The notes: generated by a model from the letters alone, not told the origin. A stretch of DNA of 64,000 nt from Nocardia vinacea NBRC 16497 (GCF_000308835.1 NZ_BAGN01000088.1:1-64000); one strand, 5' to 3'; shown: positions 42,540 through 52,579, numbered from the stretch's first letter. Made by a program: numbers and translations.

Positions 42540-44009
42540 ATGCCCACCACCGTCACCTCGCCGCAGGTAGCCGTCAACGATATCGGCTCCGCCGAGGACT
42601 TCCTCGCCGCCATCGACGCCACGATCAAGTACTTCAACGACGGCGACATCGTCGAAGGAACCATCGTCAAGGTCGATCGCGACGAGGTCCTGCTCGACAT
42701 CGGTTACAAGACCGAAGGCGTCATCCCCTCTCGCGAACTCTCCATCAAGCACGATGTCGACCCCAATGAGGTCGTTTCCGTGGGCGATGAGGTCGAGGCT
42801 CTTGTTCTCACCAAGGAGGACAAGGAAGGCCGCCTGATCCTGTCGAAGAAGCGGGCGCAGTACGAGCGGGCGTGGGGCACCATCGAGGAGCTCAAGGAGA
42901 AGGACGAGGCCGTCAAGGGCACCGTCATCGAGGTCGTCAAGGGCGGTCTGATCCTGGACATCGGTCTGCGCGGCTTCCTCCCGGCCTCCCTGGTCGAGAT
43001 GCGCCGGGTCCGCGACCTCCAGCCGTACGTCGGCAAGGAGATCGAGGCCAAGATCATCGAGCTGGACAAGAACCGCAACAATGTGGTCCTGTCCCGCCGC
43101 GCCTGGCTCGAGCAGACCCAGTCCGAGGTCCGCAGCGAGTTCCTGCACCAGCTGCAGAAGGGCCAGGTCCGCAAGGGTGTGGTCTCCTCGATCGTCAACT
43201 TCGGCGCGTTCGTCGATCTCGGTGGCGTCGACGGTCTGGTGCACGTCTCCGAGCTGTCCTGGAAGCACATCGACCACCCGTCCGAGGTTGTCGAGGTCGG
43301 CAACGAGGTCACCGTCGAGGTCCTCGACGTCGATCTGGACCGCGAGCGGGTTTCGCTGTCGCTCAAGGCGACCCAGGAAGACCCGTGGCGTCAGTTCGCC
43401 CGTACTCACGCGATCGGCCAGATCGTGCCGGGCAAGGTCACCAAGCTGGTTCCGTTCGGTGCGTTCGTGCGCGTCGAAGAGGGCATCGAGGGCCTGGTGC
43501 ACATCTCCGAGCTGGCCGAGCGCCACGTGGAGGTCCCGGACCAGGTTGTCGCGGTCGGCGACGACGCGATGGTCAAGGTCATCGACATCGACCTGGAGCG
43601 TCGCCGCATCTCGCTGTCGCTGAAGCAGGCGAACGAGGACTACCACGCCGAGTTCGACCCGTCGAAGTACGGCATGGCCGACAGCTACGACGACCAGGGC
43701 AACTACATCTTCCCCGAGGGCTTCGACCCCGACACCAACGAGTGGCTCGAGGGCTTCGACAAGCAGCGCGAAGAGTGGGAAGGCCGCTACGCCGAGGCGG
43801 AGCGTCGCCACAAGATGCACACCGCGCAGATGGAGAAGATGGCGGCCGACGCCGCGGCCGAGGCCGCGAACGGCGGCGGCGCGTCGGGCAACTACTCCTC
43901 CGAGAGTGGTTCGCAGGCGTCCTCCGGCCAGGCCGAGCCCGCCGGCGGTTCGCTCGCCAGCGACGCCCAGCTCGCGGCCCTGCGTGAGAAGCTCTCCGGC
44001 AATGCCTGA
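42540..44009 (+). CDS. rpsA: 30S ribosomal protein S1
   Basis: A 489-residue RpsA with four S1 RNA-binding repeats (about residues 35-105, 122-190, 207-280, 294-365; e.g. GDIVEGTIVKVDRDEVLLDIG and RKGVVSSIVNFGAFVDLGG), very close to mycobacterial RpsA in wording and length. It binds mRNA for initiation and tmRNA for trans-translation. The C-terminal tail ends SLASDAQLAALREKLSGNA, as in mycobacteria. ATG 42540 aligns with the mycobacterial start; an in-frame ATG at 42498 would add 14 unconserved residues. A possible promoter (TTTCAC 42413-42418, TACGTT 42435-42440) implies a leader of about 90 bases. Confidence 0.96.
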   Translation: MPTTVTSPQVAVNDIGSAEDFLAAIDATIKYFNDGDIVEGTIVKVDRDEVLLDIGYKTEGVIPSRELSIKHDVDPNEVVSVGDEVEALVLTKEDKEGRLILSKKRAQYERAWGTIEELKEKDEAVKGTVIEVVKGGLILDIGLRGFLPASLVEMRRVRDLQPYVGKEIEAKIIELDKNRNNVVLSRRAWLEQTQSEVRSEFLHQLQKGQVRKGVVSSIVNFGAFVDLGGVDGLVHVSELSWKHIDHPSEVVEVGNEVTVEVLDVDLDRERVSLSLKATQEDPWRQFARTHAIGQIVPGKVTKLVPFGAFVRVEEGIEGLVHISELAERHVEVPDQVVAVGDDAMVKVIDIDLERRRISLSLKQANEDYHAEFDPSKYGMADSYDDQGNYIFPEGFDPDTNEWLEGFDKQREEWEGRYAEAERRHKMHTAQMEKMAADAAAEAANGGGASGNYSSESGSQASSGQAEPAGGSLASDAQLAALREKLSGNA

Positions 44010-44024
44010 TTCGTAGAGCAGTAG

Positions 44025-44059
44025 CGAAGGCCCCGGTCCGATTCGGACCGGGGCCTTCG
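44025..44059 (+). terminator. rpsA terminator
   Basis: A 16-bp perfect stem (44025-44040 with 44044-44059) lies 15 bases after the rpsA stop, with a very short loop (ATT). It is G/C-rich and followed by TGTTAC rather than a T-tract. Confidence 0.8.
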
Positions 44060-44195
44060 TGTTACTCCCAGAGCTTTCCGCGGGGTGTCGAGGATTCGCC
44101 GATGTTGTTGCGAGCCTCGGTGTCGAGGGCGTGGGGAGCGGCAGTGCACTGAATTCGCCGGGTAGTTCACCGGATTCGCCGGTAGTGTGCCCGGC

Positions 44196-45593
44196 ATGGG
44201 GAGCAATCCGGGCAAGAACGATTATCTCGACCAAGTGGTGGCACAGCAGGCGGCCCTGGAGGGGGATCTGCGCACCCGCAAGCCGGTCGCACCCGCGCAA
44301 GCGTTCGCCGGAGCACCGGCGGCGCCGGCCGGTCCGGTGCAGCGCGGCGCGATCGCCAAGCGAGCCGATCGAGTCGGACCGACACCGCAGGGCAGCGGAC
44401 CCGGACCGGTGGAGGTCCGGGTCACCGGATTTTGGCGCTGGCAAACGGTTTTGGTGCCGCCCAATGCCTTTGTCGTGCACACGCGCCGGGGTCGCCGCGA
44501 ACCGCTGCACATGGGACTCGGAGTGTCGTTCCGGTTCAATCCCGCGACGGACTCGTATCTGGTTGTGCCGGGCGCGATGCAGACGATCCTGATCAACGCC
44601 TACTGCATCTGCAGCGAGTTGCAGGGCGTGCTGGTGCAGGGCTATGTGCAGTGGATCATCGAGGATTTCGCCACCGCGTACCGCAAGCTGGACTTCTCCG
44701 ATGCCGAAGATCCGATGCGGCTGGTCAACATTCAGCTGCGCGAGCAGGCCGAGGCGGCCATCAAGGACAAGGTTTCCACGATGGGTGTGCGCGATGTGCT
44801 CAGCGATAAGCAGCCGATCATCGAGGAATTGACCGCGCGGCTGCGAGCTGTCGCCGAGGGCAGCGCCGATCGAAATGCCGAGGCGGACAGCGATCGTGGG
44901 CTCGGCCTGCGCATTGTCACGGTGCAGATCAAGGAGGCGGTGGTCAGCTCCTCGACGCTGTGGGAGAACCTGCAGAAGCCCTACCGTAGCGAACAGAACC
45001 AGATCGCTCGGCTCGCGGAACTCGCTGCGCAGGAAGTACTTTCGGCTCGCGAAACCGAAGCGGATCGGGTCGCCGAAGAGCGCAGGATCGAGAACGAACG
45101 CGAACTGGCCGAACTGCGCGCCCGCAACGAGGCCGCACGATTCGACCGCGAGACGGCGGAACGGTTGCGGCGCACCACCCGCGAGCACGACGACGAGCGC
45201 GCGGTCGCCGATCTCGCACAAGGGACCGCGTTGCACGCGCTACGTCTGGAGCGCGAGCAGCACGCCGAGCGGGCCGAAAATCTGCGCAGGAAACTGGAAT
45301 TGCGACAGCTCGAACTCGATGGCGAAATCGCCGTCGCGGCAAGGCGTTCGCGCGCGGTACACGACGACGCGCTGCTGGATCTGGAACGCGACCGGATTCG
45401 GATCGATAACACCAATCAGCGCTCCCCGTCGGCCACGCAAGCGCAACTGGTCGATTCACTGCCCCAGATCGTCGCGCAGTTGCCGACGCCCGCTGAACTG
45501 AAGACCTATCAGTTGGGCGGCGATCTATCCGGACTGTCCGCGCTCATCGGCCAGTTGACGCGCGTCCTCGAGACCTGGTCGGCGGGACAATGA
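44196..45593 (+). CDS. soluble SPFH/band-7 domain protein with long coiled coil
   Basis: About 465 residues. An N-terminal Ala/Pro linker leads to a band-7-like domain (VRVTGFWRWQTVLVPPNAFVVHTRRGR ... YVQWIIEDFATAYRKLDFSD). A long, highly charged Glu/Arg coiled coil runs at about residues 260-410 (ETEADRVAEERRIENERELAELRARNEAARF), followed by the tail SPSATQAQLVDSLPQIVAQLP. No membrane helix is visible, so any membrane association must be peripheral, unlike the SPFH protein at 38.4 kb. Function unknown; it resembles flotillin-like scaffolds. ATG 44196 is preferred over GTG 44187. Confidence 0.8.
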   Translation: MGSNPGKNDYLDQVVAQQAALEGDLRTRKPVAPAQAFAGAPAAPAGPVQRGAIAKRADRVGPTPQGSGPGPVEVRVTGFWRWQTVLVPPNAFVVHTRRGRREPLHMGLGVSFRFNPATDSYLVVPGAMQTILINAYCICSELQGVLVQGYVQWIIEDFATAYRKLDFSDAEDPMRLVNIQLREQAEAAIKDKVSTMGVRDVLSDKQPIIEELTARLRAVAEGSADRNAEADSDRGLGLRIVTVQIKEAVVSSSTLWENLQKPYRSEQNQIARLAELAAQEVLSARETEADRVAEERRIENERELAELRARNEAARFDRETAERLRRTTREHDDERAVADLAQGTALHALRLEREQHAERAENLRRKLELRQLELDGEIAVAARRSRAVHDDALLDLERDRIRIDNTNQRSPSATQAQLVDSLPQIVAQLPTPAELKTYQLGGDLSGLSALIGQLTRVLETWSAGQ

Positions 45594-45720
45594 CTAGTCG
45601 GACAATTGACCAACTTTGCCGGGAGGTGTGATCGACTTCGCGGTAGGGTGCATCCGAACATTCGGCACCCGGCTCGACGCAGCCCGTCGGACCTGGCCAC
45701 GGAGAAAGTGAACACCACGC

Positions 45721-47265
45721 ATGTGCGCAGCGAGTCCGTTCAGCGGTCTCAACCGTAGGCAGTTCCTGGCGAAAGCCGCCGCGGCGGGAGCGGTGGGCGC
45801 ATTGGCGTCCTGGGCCGATCCGATCATCGAACGCGCCTATGCCGCCGATCCGGCCGGCACCGGCGGCCTCGGCGATATCGAGCATTTCGTGCTGCTCATG
45901 CAGGAAAACCGTTCCTTCGACCACTATTTCGGCACCATGTCCGGCGTGCGCGGCTTCGGCGAGGCTTCCAAGGCGTGGCAGCAGTACGGATGGACGCCCG
46001 GTGTCGGTCCGACCCCGGACGGCTTCGTGAATCCGTTCCGCCTCGACACCACCCGTGGCGCGACCCTCGACGGTGAATGCATCAACGATCCGGACCACAG
46101 CTGGGTTGGTATGCACCGGGCTTGGAACGGCGGCGCCAACGATCAGTGGATGCCGATGTCCATTGCCAGCGTCGGCCCGGCCAACGCACCCGCGGCCATG
46201 GGCTACTACCTGCGCGAGGACATTCCGATCCACCACGAACTCGCGGATGCGTTCACCATCTGCGACAACTACCACTGCTCGGTCCTTGGCCCCACGGACC
46301 CGAACCGGCTGTACTGGATCAGCGCGACCATCGACCCGGACGGCGTGGCCGGTGGGCCCCTGCTGGAGACGCCTACGCTGATCCCGCAGCACGTCTACAG
46401 CTGGCGGACCTACCCGGAGAACCTCTCCGAGGCGGGTGTCAGCTGGAAGGTCTACAACAATCGCGATGTGGGCCCGCTGTCCTCGGTGATCCTGGACGGC
46501 ATGCTCGGCTGCTTCACGCAATCCTCGGATCCGAGTTCCGAATTGGCTCGGCGCGGTCTTGCGCCGGTGTATCCCAACGACTTTCAGACCGATGTCGCCA
46601 ACGACACGCTGCCCGCCGTGTCCTGGGTGATTCCCTCGCTGATCAACTGCGAACATCCCGCGTTGCCTGCGGCGTTCGGCGCATACGGCATCGTGCAACT
46701 GCTCGATATCCTCACCTCCAATCCGAAGGTGTGGGAGAAGACCGCGCTGATCATCAGCTACGACGAGAACGGCGGCTTCTTCGACCACGTCACCCCGCCG
46801 ACCGCGCCCGCGGGCACACCGGGCGAATTCGTCACCGTGCCGCTGGATCGGGTGAAGGCGTCGAACGGTATCGCGGGTCCGATCGGTTTGGGCTACCGTG
46901 TGCCCGGCCTGGTGATTTCGCCGTACAGCCGCGGCGGGCTGGTCGCCTCGGAGACCTTCGATCACACCTCCCAGCTGCGGCTGCTGGAGACCCGCTTCGG
47001 CGTGGAGGTGCCGAATCTGACGCGGTGGCGGCGCAGCGTCACCGGCGATATGACCTCGGCCTTCGATTTCGGCTCGAACCCGGATGCGGCGAAGCCGGTC
47101 CTGAGTGATCCGAAGCCGAAGAAGGATGCCGCGATCGCCCAGTGCGGCCCGAATATCGCACTGGGCACCACAAACTCGGGTGTTCCGTATCCGGTGCCGC
47201 CCAACCAGATGCCGAGCCAGCAATCCGGCTCCCGGCGCCGTCCGAGTGGCATCGTACGGGGCTAG
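45721..47265 (+). CDS. phospholipase C, phosphoesterase family, Tat-exported
   Basis: A 514-residue secreted enzyme related to mycobacterial PlcA-D and acid phosphatases (PF04185). The N-terminus has a twin-arginine signal, [21 protein letters not shown]. The mature domain begins [27 protein letters not shown], containing the metal/nucleophile block ENRSFDHY. Other conserved pieces are [16 protein letters not shown] and [17 protein letters not shown]. It would hydrolyse phospholipids outside the membrane. The C-terminal bacterial PLC extension domains are absent, as in the mycobacterial group. The gene is monocistronic and ends 21 bases before a TetR gene. Confidence 0.9.
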   Translation: MCAASPFSGLNRRQFLAKAAAAGAVGALASWADPIIERAYAADPAGTGGLGDIEHFVLLMQENRSFDHYFGTMSGVRGFGEASKAWQQYGWTPGVGPTPDGFVNPFRLDTTRGATLDGECINDPDHSWVGMHRAWNGGANDQWMPMSIASVGPANAPAAMGYYLREDIPIHHELADAFTICDNYHCSVLGPTDPNRLYWISATIDPDGVAGGPLLETPTLIPQHVYSWRTYPENLSEAGVSWKVYNNRDVGPLSSVILDGMLGCFTQSSDPSSELARRGLAPVYPNDFQTDVANDTLPAVSWVIPSLINCEHPALPAAFGAYGIVQLLDILTSNPKVWEKTALIISYDENGGFFDHVTPPTAPAGTPGEFVTVPLDRVKASNGIAGPIGLGYRVPGLVISPYSRGGLVASETFDHTSQLRLLETRFGVEVPNLTRWRRSVTGDMTSAFDFGSNPDAAKPVLSDPKPKKDAAIAQCGPNIALGTTNSGVPYPVPPNQMPSQQSGSRRRPSGIVRG

Positions 47266-47286
47266 GTCGCGGGTATTCTTGCCCTG

Positions 47287-47919
47287 ATGTCCGAGTCCGC
47301 CGTCGAGTTCACCGGGACCGCCTGGGAACGCAGGAAGATCGAGGCGATGAGCCGCATCCAGCGTGTCGCGCTGGATCTGTTCGATGCGCACGGGTATCGC
47401 AATGTGACGGTGGAGCGGGTTGCGGCGGCGGCCGGGGTGTCGCCGAGTTCGGTGTACCGGTACTTCGGCACCAAGGAGATGCTTGTCCTCTACGACGAGG
47501 CCGATCCGCGGGTACTCGATGTGCTGCGGACGGCCGGCGGTGGCGAGACCGTCGAACCGGCCGAGCTCATCCGCGTCGCGCGTTTGATCGTGCCGGTGCT
47601 GATCGAATCGCTGCTGACGGCCGAATCGGAGCGGCGGATCCGCAGGCGGCTGCGGTATGTCGCGACGATCCCGGAGATCAAGGACGGGCAGACCAGGCAG
47701 ATGCGAGATATGGCCGACCAATTCCGGGTGCTGTTCGCCGAACGGATCGGCCGCGACGCCGACGACCTGACGATCGGGATCGCCGCGGCCTTCGGTGTGT
47801 GGGGATGTGTCGCGGCCCTGGACCATTGGGCCGCCGGGGATTTCACCGAACCGCTGAAGGATGTCTACGCCAAAGCAATCGGCTCGATCATCGATTCGAT
47901 CGAGGTCATGTTTCGCTAG
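47287..47919 (+). CDS. TetR-family transcriptional regulator
   Basis: A 210-residue TetR protein. The DNA-binding domain reads IQRVALDLFDAHGYRNVTVERV, then AAGVSPSSVYRYFGTKEMLVLYD. The effector domain has IAAAFGVWGCVAALDHWAAGD. It is convergent with the MMPL transporter gene and the two overlap tail to tail by 14 bases, so it may regulate that transporter or the upstream phospholipase; no palindrome decides between them. The product is predicted to bind DNA as a dimer. Confidence 0.88.
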   Translation: MSESAVEFTGTAWERRKIEAMSRIQRVALDLFDAHGYRNVTVERVAAAAGVSPSSVYRYFGTKEMLVLYDEADPRVLDVLRTAGGGETVEPAELIRVARLIVPVLIESLLTAESERRIRRRLRYVATIPEIKDGQTRQMRDMADQFRVLFAERIGRDADDLTIGIAAAFGVWGCVAALDHWAAGDFTEPLKDVYAKAIGSIIDSIEVMFR

Positions 47920-50146
47920 TCGCGGCCGTTTCCGCCGTGCGCCCGCCGATGCGCGGCAGCCACCAGTTCCACCGGCCGAACAACTGCATGAAGGCGGGCA
48001 CCAGCACCAGCCGGACCAGCAGTGCATCGATGGTGATGGCCACGGCGAGCGCGAATCCGATCTGCTTCAGCTCCAACACATTCGCGGTCAGGAAGCTCGC
48101 GAAAACGGCGACCATGATCGCGGCCGCCGCGGTGATCGGCCGGGCAGTGCGTTGCAGTCCATCCGCGACCGCGGCGGTATTGTCGCCGGTTGTGTCCCAG
48201 TGTTCCTTCATCCGCCGGATCAGGAATACCTCGTAATCCATGGATAGGCCGAACAATACGGCGAATACCAGCATCGGTAGATACACCTGCAGGAATCCGG
48301 TGCTGTGGAAGCCGAATGCGGATTCGCCGACCCCGTGCTGGAATACCGCGACGGTCAGTCCGAGTGCGGCGCCGGTGGCCAGCAGGTTGAGCAGTATTGC
48401 CTTGAGTGCCAAGACAATACTGCGGAATGCCACGATCAGGAATGCCAGCGATACCGTCAATACGAGCGTGATCACCCAGGGAAAGCGGGCGGTAATCCGG
48501 TGCGACACATCGGCGAACGCCGCCGACGTGCCGCCGACTCGAATTTCGACACCGTCGAGAGCCGTTGCACGAGTGCGGATATCGGAGACCACGTCGGTGG
48601 CGGCGGTCGAGTCGAAGGCGGCCTTTGGCACCACGACGGCCAGCACCCGGCCGTCGGACTGCTGCGGCAGCACCGTGGCGATGCGCGGGTCGCGGGATAG
48701 TTCGGCGATGAATCGATTGGCATCGGAACGGGTTTCGTCACCGAGCGGCCCGCTGTCCGGGCCGGTGGCGATCACCTCGATCGGCGCGAGCAGCCCGGGA
48801 CCGAAGTTGTCCTCGACGAGTTCGGTCGCCTGACCCGTCGGTCGATCCGCCAATGACGTGAGGCCCATATCGACGCCGTAGCGGATGCCGGTGATCGGGG
48901 CCGCCGCGACCAGTAGCAGACCGACCCCGATCGCGCCGAAGAGCACAGGGCGGCCCATGACGGTATGTGCCCACCGCGCCCACGCGCTCGAGGCCGCCGC
49001 GGACCGGACCTCGGCGGGCCGCAGCCGGACCGGCAGCGCACCGCGATTCACCGCAGGGCCCAGCGTGGCCAGCAGCGCGGGCAGCAGGGTGAAGGCCGCG
49101 ATCAGCGTGGCGATGACGGCCACCACCACACCGATCGCGACACCGTTCAGCATCGGCAGCCCGACCACCGACAGCGCGCACAGCGAGATCATCACGATGA
49201 ATCCCGAGGCCAGAATGGTGCGGCCGGTCGTATCGATCGCCGTGCCCACGGCCGCCGCGATGGCCTGCGTCAATCGTCGATCGCGCACTCCGTGCCGGGT
49301 CAACTCCTCGTTGAATCGGCTCACGATGAACATCGCGTAGTCGATCGCGGTGCCGGTGGCGATCATCGTGGCCACCGAGAGCACCAGCGAATCGAAGGTC
49401 AGAAAGGTGGTCAGGCCGAAGAGTGCGCCCACGGCCACCGCGATGCCCGCCGCCGTGACCGCAATGGGCAGGGTGGCCGCGACCACCGCACCGAGGGCAA
49501 GTACCAGCACCGCGGTCGCCACGGGCAGGCCGATGGCCTCGGCGCGTTGCATATCGGCGGTCTCGATTTCGATGAGATCGGCCTGTGCGGGCGCGAACCC
49601 GGTGATCATGACCTCGGCGCCCGAGCCCGATGCGGCAGCCAATTCGGACTTCAGTTGTCGGGCGATCGCGACGCGCTCCGGTGTTTCGCCATCGACGCCG
49701 ACAATGCCGAAGGCGGTGTGCCGATCGGTCGAGATCTGGGCCGCGGCATTGCCTTCGAACGGGCTGATCGCGCCCACCACACCAGCGACGGCACGGGTGG
49801 TTGCCAGCGCCTGATCGATCACCGTGCGGAACTCCGGCGTGTCGACGGTGCGCTGCTCGGAATGGAAGACGATGAGGTCCTGTTCGGTGCCGAAGCGCGC
49901 GAAGTGTTCGGCGACAAGGTGATCGACGGTCACCGATTCGGATCCGGGGACCGAATAATCGGGCGTGCTGAGGCGGTCGTGCAGTGCCGGATAGGCCGAT
50001 CCGCACGCGATCGCGAAAAGCAACCAGGCGCCGAGCACGATGCGACGATGGCGGGCCATCAAGACGCCCCATTGGCCGACGGCTCCCAGTTTCCCGGTGC
50101 CTGTGGACTCGGGCGGGTCCGTCTTGGTCGCGGTCAGCTGCGTCAT
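47906..50146 (-). CDS. MMPL/RND-family transporter
   Basis: A 746-residue membrane protein with the duplicated six-helix RND layout and two large extracytoplasmic loops. The proton-relay signatures are visible in both halves: GTAIDYAMFIVSRFNEEL and GLSMDYEVFLIRRMKEHW. A soluble N-terminus of about 30 residues precedes helix 1 (IVLGAWLLFAIACGSAYPAL). Actinobacterial MMPL proteins export lipids or drugs; no lipid-biosynthesis gene stands next to this one. ATG 50146 follows GGAGGGG, better placed than an upstream in-frame start. Confidence 0.92.
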   Translation of the reverse strand: MTQLTATKTDPPESTGTGKLGAVGQWGVLMARHRRIVLGAWLLFAIACGSAYPALHDRLSTPDYSVPGSESVTVDHLVAEHFARFGTEQDLIVFHSEQRTVDTPEFRTVIDQALATTRAVAGVVGAISPFEGNAAAQISTDRHTAFGIVGVDGETPERVAIARQLKSELAAASGSGAEVMITGFAPAQADLIEIETADMQRAEAIGLPVATAVLVLALGAVVAATLPIAVTAAGIAVAVGALFGLTTFLTFDSLVLSVATMIATGTAIDYAMFIVSRFNEELTRHGVRDRRLTQAIAAAVGTAIDTTGRTILASGFIVMISLCALSVVGLPMLNGVAIGVVVAVIATLIAAFTLLPALLATLGPAVNRGALPVRLRPAEVRSAAASSAWARWAHTVMGRPVLFGAIGVGLLLVAAAPITGIRYGVDMGLTSLADRPTGQATELVEDNFGPGLLAPIEVIATGPDSGPLGDETRSDANRFIAELSRDPRIATVLPQQSDGRVLAVVVPKAAFDSTAATDVVSDIRTRATALDGVEIRVGGTSAAFADVSHRITARFPWVITLVLTVSLAFLIVAFRSIVLALKAILLNLLATGAALGLTVAVFQHGVGESAFGFHSTGFLQVYLPMLVFAVLFGLSMDYEVFLIRRMKEHWDTTGDNTAAVADGLQRTARPITAAAAIMVAVFASFLTANVLELKQIGFALAVAITIDALLVRLVLVPAFMQLFGRWNWWLPRIGGRTAETAATSET

Positions 50147-50264
50147 TGCCCCTCCACAAGACAACCTGAGAGTCACTCTCAGATATTTTCCGCAATCCTA
50201 AGGCGGCTCGCGCATGAAGTGCAAGTGACTGTCAGGAAGTCGGCGGTGGTGACGGCAGCACGAA

Positions 50265-50294
50265 GTGACCCAACCCCTGATGGGGCTGGGTCAC
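50265..50294. terminator. hairpin between the MMPL gene and a small ORF
   Basis: GTGACCCA-A-CCCC pairs with GGGG-C-TGGGTCAC around TGAT, with one A-C mismatch. On the minus strand it follows the small frame at 50325-50483 and precedes the MMPL promoter, so it may end that transcript. Confidence 0.55.
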
Positions 50295-50324
50295 CGGAAG
50301 TTTATGGCCAGAAGGCGGCTGGGA

Positions 50325-50483
50325 TCAGCTGGCGGTCGCAGGCGCCCAGTACGCGGTCGCGGCAGCGGAGCGTTTTCGCATGGCCGCGAAGCTGTGCCGG
50401 GCGGGGCTGATCAAAGCGGTGAACCACGAACGGCGGTGCTCGGCGAGCGCGGCCGCTACGGCGGGATGCTTGATGCAGTGCAT
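50325..50483 (-). CDS. possible small protein, 52 aa
   Basis: The frame begins MHCIKHPAVAAALAEHRRSW and ends AATAYWAPATAS. I recognise no family. Support is limited to a G-rich site before the ATG (AAGGCGGGGGGC) and the hairpin 30 bases after its stop. It could be a genuine short gene or a chance frame. Confidence 0.3.
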   Translation of the reverse strand: MHCIKHPAVAAALAEHRRSWFTALISPARHSFAAMRKRSAAATAYWAPATAS

Positions 50484-50833
50484 GCCCCCCGCCTTACCCA
50501 AGCGGTGGCGACCCGCCTGGTTGATTTTGGTGCCCAATGATGTTCCTTTGCTTGCTGGTACTGGCCTGGATCGCCACGGCGAAGATTAGTCGAACGAAAG
50601 TGTTCGGCACAGTATTTTGCACGAGTAATTGCCTCGGCGTGTCGGAAAGTTGTGGTCTGGGGGCGGGAATCGACCGGAAATGTTGCGAGATGGTCTCGGC
50701 CTAGTCACGGATCGGGCAAATGGTGTTTCAGATGGTGGAATGTGCGGCGCGAGTGGGTAATCCGGCCGATTGGGTGGATTGCGCGCGCAGGGGGTTGCGT
50801 TCGGTCCGACATCGCGGATGCGAGACTGGTCGA
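50484..50833. other. intergenic region upstream of coaE
   Basis: These 350 bases contain no gene I can support. They must carry the coaE promoter; I see no clear damage-type or operator motif. The sequence is somewhat less GC-rich in the middle (near 50580-50640). Confidence 0.45.
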
Positions 50834-52045
50834 ATGTTGCGGATCGGCCTCACCGGAGGCATGGGAGCGGGCAAGTCGACGGTGGCGCGGATTCTCGCCG
50901 AACTCGGCGCGGTGATCATCGATTCCGATGTGATCGCCAGGGAGGTCGTCGAGCCGGGTTCCGAGGGCCTCACGGCGTTGGTAGCGGCGTTCGGCCCCGA
51001 CATCCTCGCCGCCGACGGCAGCCTGGATCGGCCTGCGCTGGCGGCCAAGGCATTCGGAAACGACGAGGCCCGTGCGACGTTGAATTCCATTGTCCATCCA
51101 TTGGTCGGTAAACGAACCGCGGAATTGATTTCGGCCGCGCCAGCGGATGCGATTCTCGTTCAAGATATTCCACTTCTGGTGGAAAACGGTCTCGCGCCGC
51201 TGATGAATCTCGTATTGATCGTCGATGTGCCCGCGGAAACTCGGATACGGCGATTGGTGGAATTCCGAAACGTTTCCGAAACGGATGCACGGGCGCGTAT
51301 TTCGGCGCAGGCCACCGATGAACAGCGCCACGCCGTCGCGGATGTCCTGTTGGACAATAGCGGTGAACCGGGGGCCATTGATTCGGTTGTTCGGCAGTTG
51401 TGGAAGCAGCGGTTGGTGCCGTTCGAGGAGAACCTGCGCACGGCGACACCGGCGCGGCGCAAGGAGTTGCGCGTCGTACCCGCGAATCCGGAGTGGGCGG
51501 TGCAGGCGCAGCGGCTCATCGCCCGGCTGTGGGTGGCGTGTGGTCCGGCGGCATCGCGAATCGACCACATCGGGTCGACCGCGGTGCCGGAATTGCCCGC
51601 CAAGGATGTGATCGACGTGCAGATCACCGTCGCGGATCTGGCGGCCGCCGATGGGCTGCGAGATGCGTTGGGGGCGGCCGGTTTTCCGGTGCGGCCCGAT
51701 GTCACCGCCGACAATCCGAAGCCGACGGCGGCAGATCCGGCGGGCGGCGATACGGCATTGTGGGCCAAGCGGTTTCACCAGAGTGCCGATCCGGGGCGGT
51801 TGGCGAATGTGCATATCCGGGTGGCGGGCTCGCCGGGGCAGGAGTTCGCCCTGCTGTTGCGGGACTGGCTGATTGCCGATGCGGCGGTGCGCGCGGAGTA
51901 TCTGGAGGTCAAGCGCGAGGCCGAGGCCAAGGCGGCCGGGCTGACCGGTGCGGCGGCGACGCTGGCGTATCTGGATGTGAAGGAACCATGGTTCGACGCT
52001 GCCTACCCGCGGGCAGCGGCCTGGCGGGACAGCGTCGAACGCTGA
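50834..52045 (+). CDS. coaE: dephospho-CoA kinase fused to a UPF0157/GrpB domain
   Basis: A 403-residue bifunctional-looking protein. Residues 1-200 form dephospho-CoA kinase, the last step of CoA synthesis, with P-loop GLTGGMGAGKST and the lid segment RLVEFRNVSETDARARISAQ. Residues from about 215 form a UPF0157/GrpB domain (ASRIDHIGSTAVPELPAKDVIDVQITV), a nucleotidyltransferase-like fold whose added role is uncertain. The same fusion exists in mycobacterial CoaE, so it is ancestral to the group. ATG 50834 (MLRIGLTGG) is the conventional start. Confidence 0.94.
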   Translation: MLRIGLTGGMGAGKSTVARILAELGAVIIDSDVIAREVVEPGSEGLTALVAAFGPDILAADGSLDRPALAAKAFGNDEARATLNSIVHPLVGKRTAELISAAPADAILVQDIPLLVENGLAPLMNLVLIVDVPAETRIRRLVEFRNVSETDARARISAQATDEQRHAVADVLLDNSGEPGAIDSVVRQLWKQRLVPFEENLRTATPARRKELRVVPANPEWAVQAQRLIARLWVACGPAASRIDHIGSTAVPELPAKDVIDVQITVADLAAADGLRDALGAAGFPVRPDVTADNPKPTAADPAGGDTALWAKRFHQSADPGRLANVHIRVAGSPGQEFALLLRDWLIADAAVRAEYLEVKREAEAKAAGLTGAAATLAYLDVKEPWFDAAYPRAAAWRDSVER

Positions 52046-52054
52046 GCGGCGGTA

Positions 52055-52579
52055 CTACAGCCAGGTCAGGGTGATGTCCAGGGTGGCGAGCCAGCGATCG
52101 AGCGAGTAGCCGTTGGCGGCGATGCCATCGATCGCGACGGACGCGTGTTCGATGGCGGCCTGGGCTTCGCGCAGGGTGATGAATCCCGCGGTGTGCGCGG
52201 CGAGTAACTCGTCCACGTCGAGCAGTTCGATCTCGCGCCCCGACCGCACCACGATATCGAGGTAGTGGTCCACCGACTTCCACTTCTTCGGACCGACCTG
52301 GGTGAATTGGCCGAGGTCGAGGTAGTAGTCCTGATCGCGTTGATGGGCGGGGTGATAGTGGAAGATCGTCACCCGAATGGAAAGCCCGGGCAGCAGCCAC
52401 GATTCGATGTAATGGAACTGCGGATGATCCGAGGTGCGCGCCATGTACAGGCCCCACGGCTCGGTCCAGTACCGCTCGACCGGCCGGACGAAGCCCTTCG
52501 GGTCCGTGTTGGTCAGGTCCGCGAGATTGAAGTACTCGACCTTGGGCCTGTGCACGTCCACTGATGGTGCCTGTGTCAT
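52055..52579 (-). CDS. DUF402 family protein, paralogue 1
   Basis: A 174-residue soluble DUF402 protein. Signature pieces are VEYFNLADLTNTDPKGFVRPVERYW, SWLLPGLSIRVTIFHYHP, YLDLGQFTQVGPKKWKSVDHYLDIVV and ELLAAHTAGFIT. Some DUF402 members hydrolyse nucleoside phosphates, but that cannot be claimed here. It is convergent with coaE, and the neighbour on the same strand is a close paralogue, so the pair arose by tandem duplication. Confidence 0.85.
   Translation of the reverse strand: MTQAPSVDVHRPKVEYFNLADLTNTDPKGFVRPVERYWTEPWGLYMARTSDHPQFHYIESWLLPGLSIRVTIFHYHPAHQRDQDYYLDLGQFTQVGPKKWKSVDHYLDIVVRSGREIELLDVDELLAAHTAGFITLREAQAAIEHASVAIDGIAANGYSLDRWLATLDITLTWL

Noticed and set aside
42462-45236. A 924-codon open frame antisense to rpsA and the SPFH gene
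   Set aside because: Shadow of strongly biased genes; repeated Asp/Leu/Val runs reflect antisense S1 repeats and coiled coil, not a protein family.
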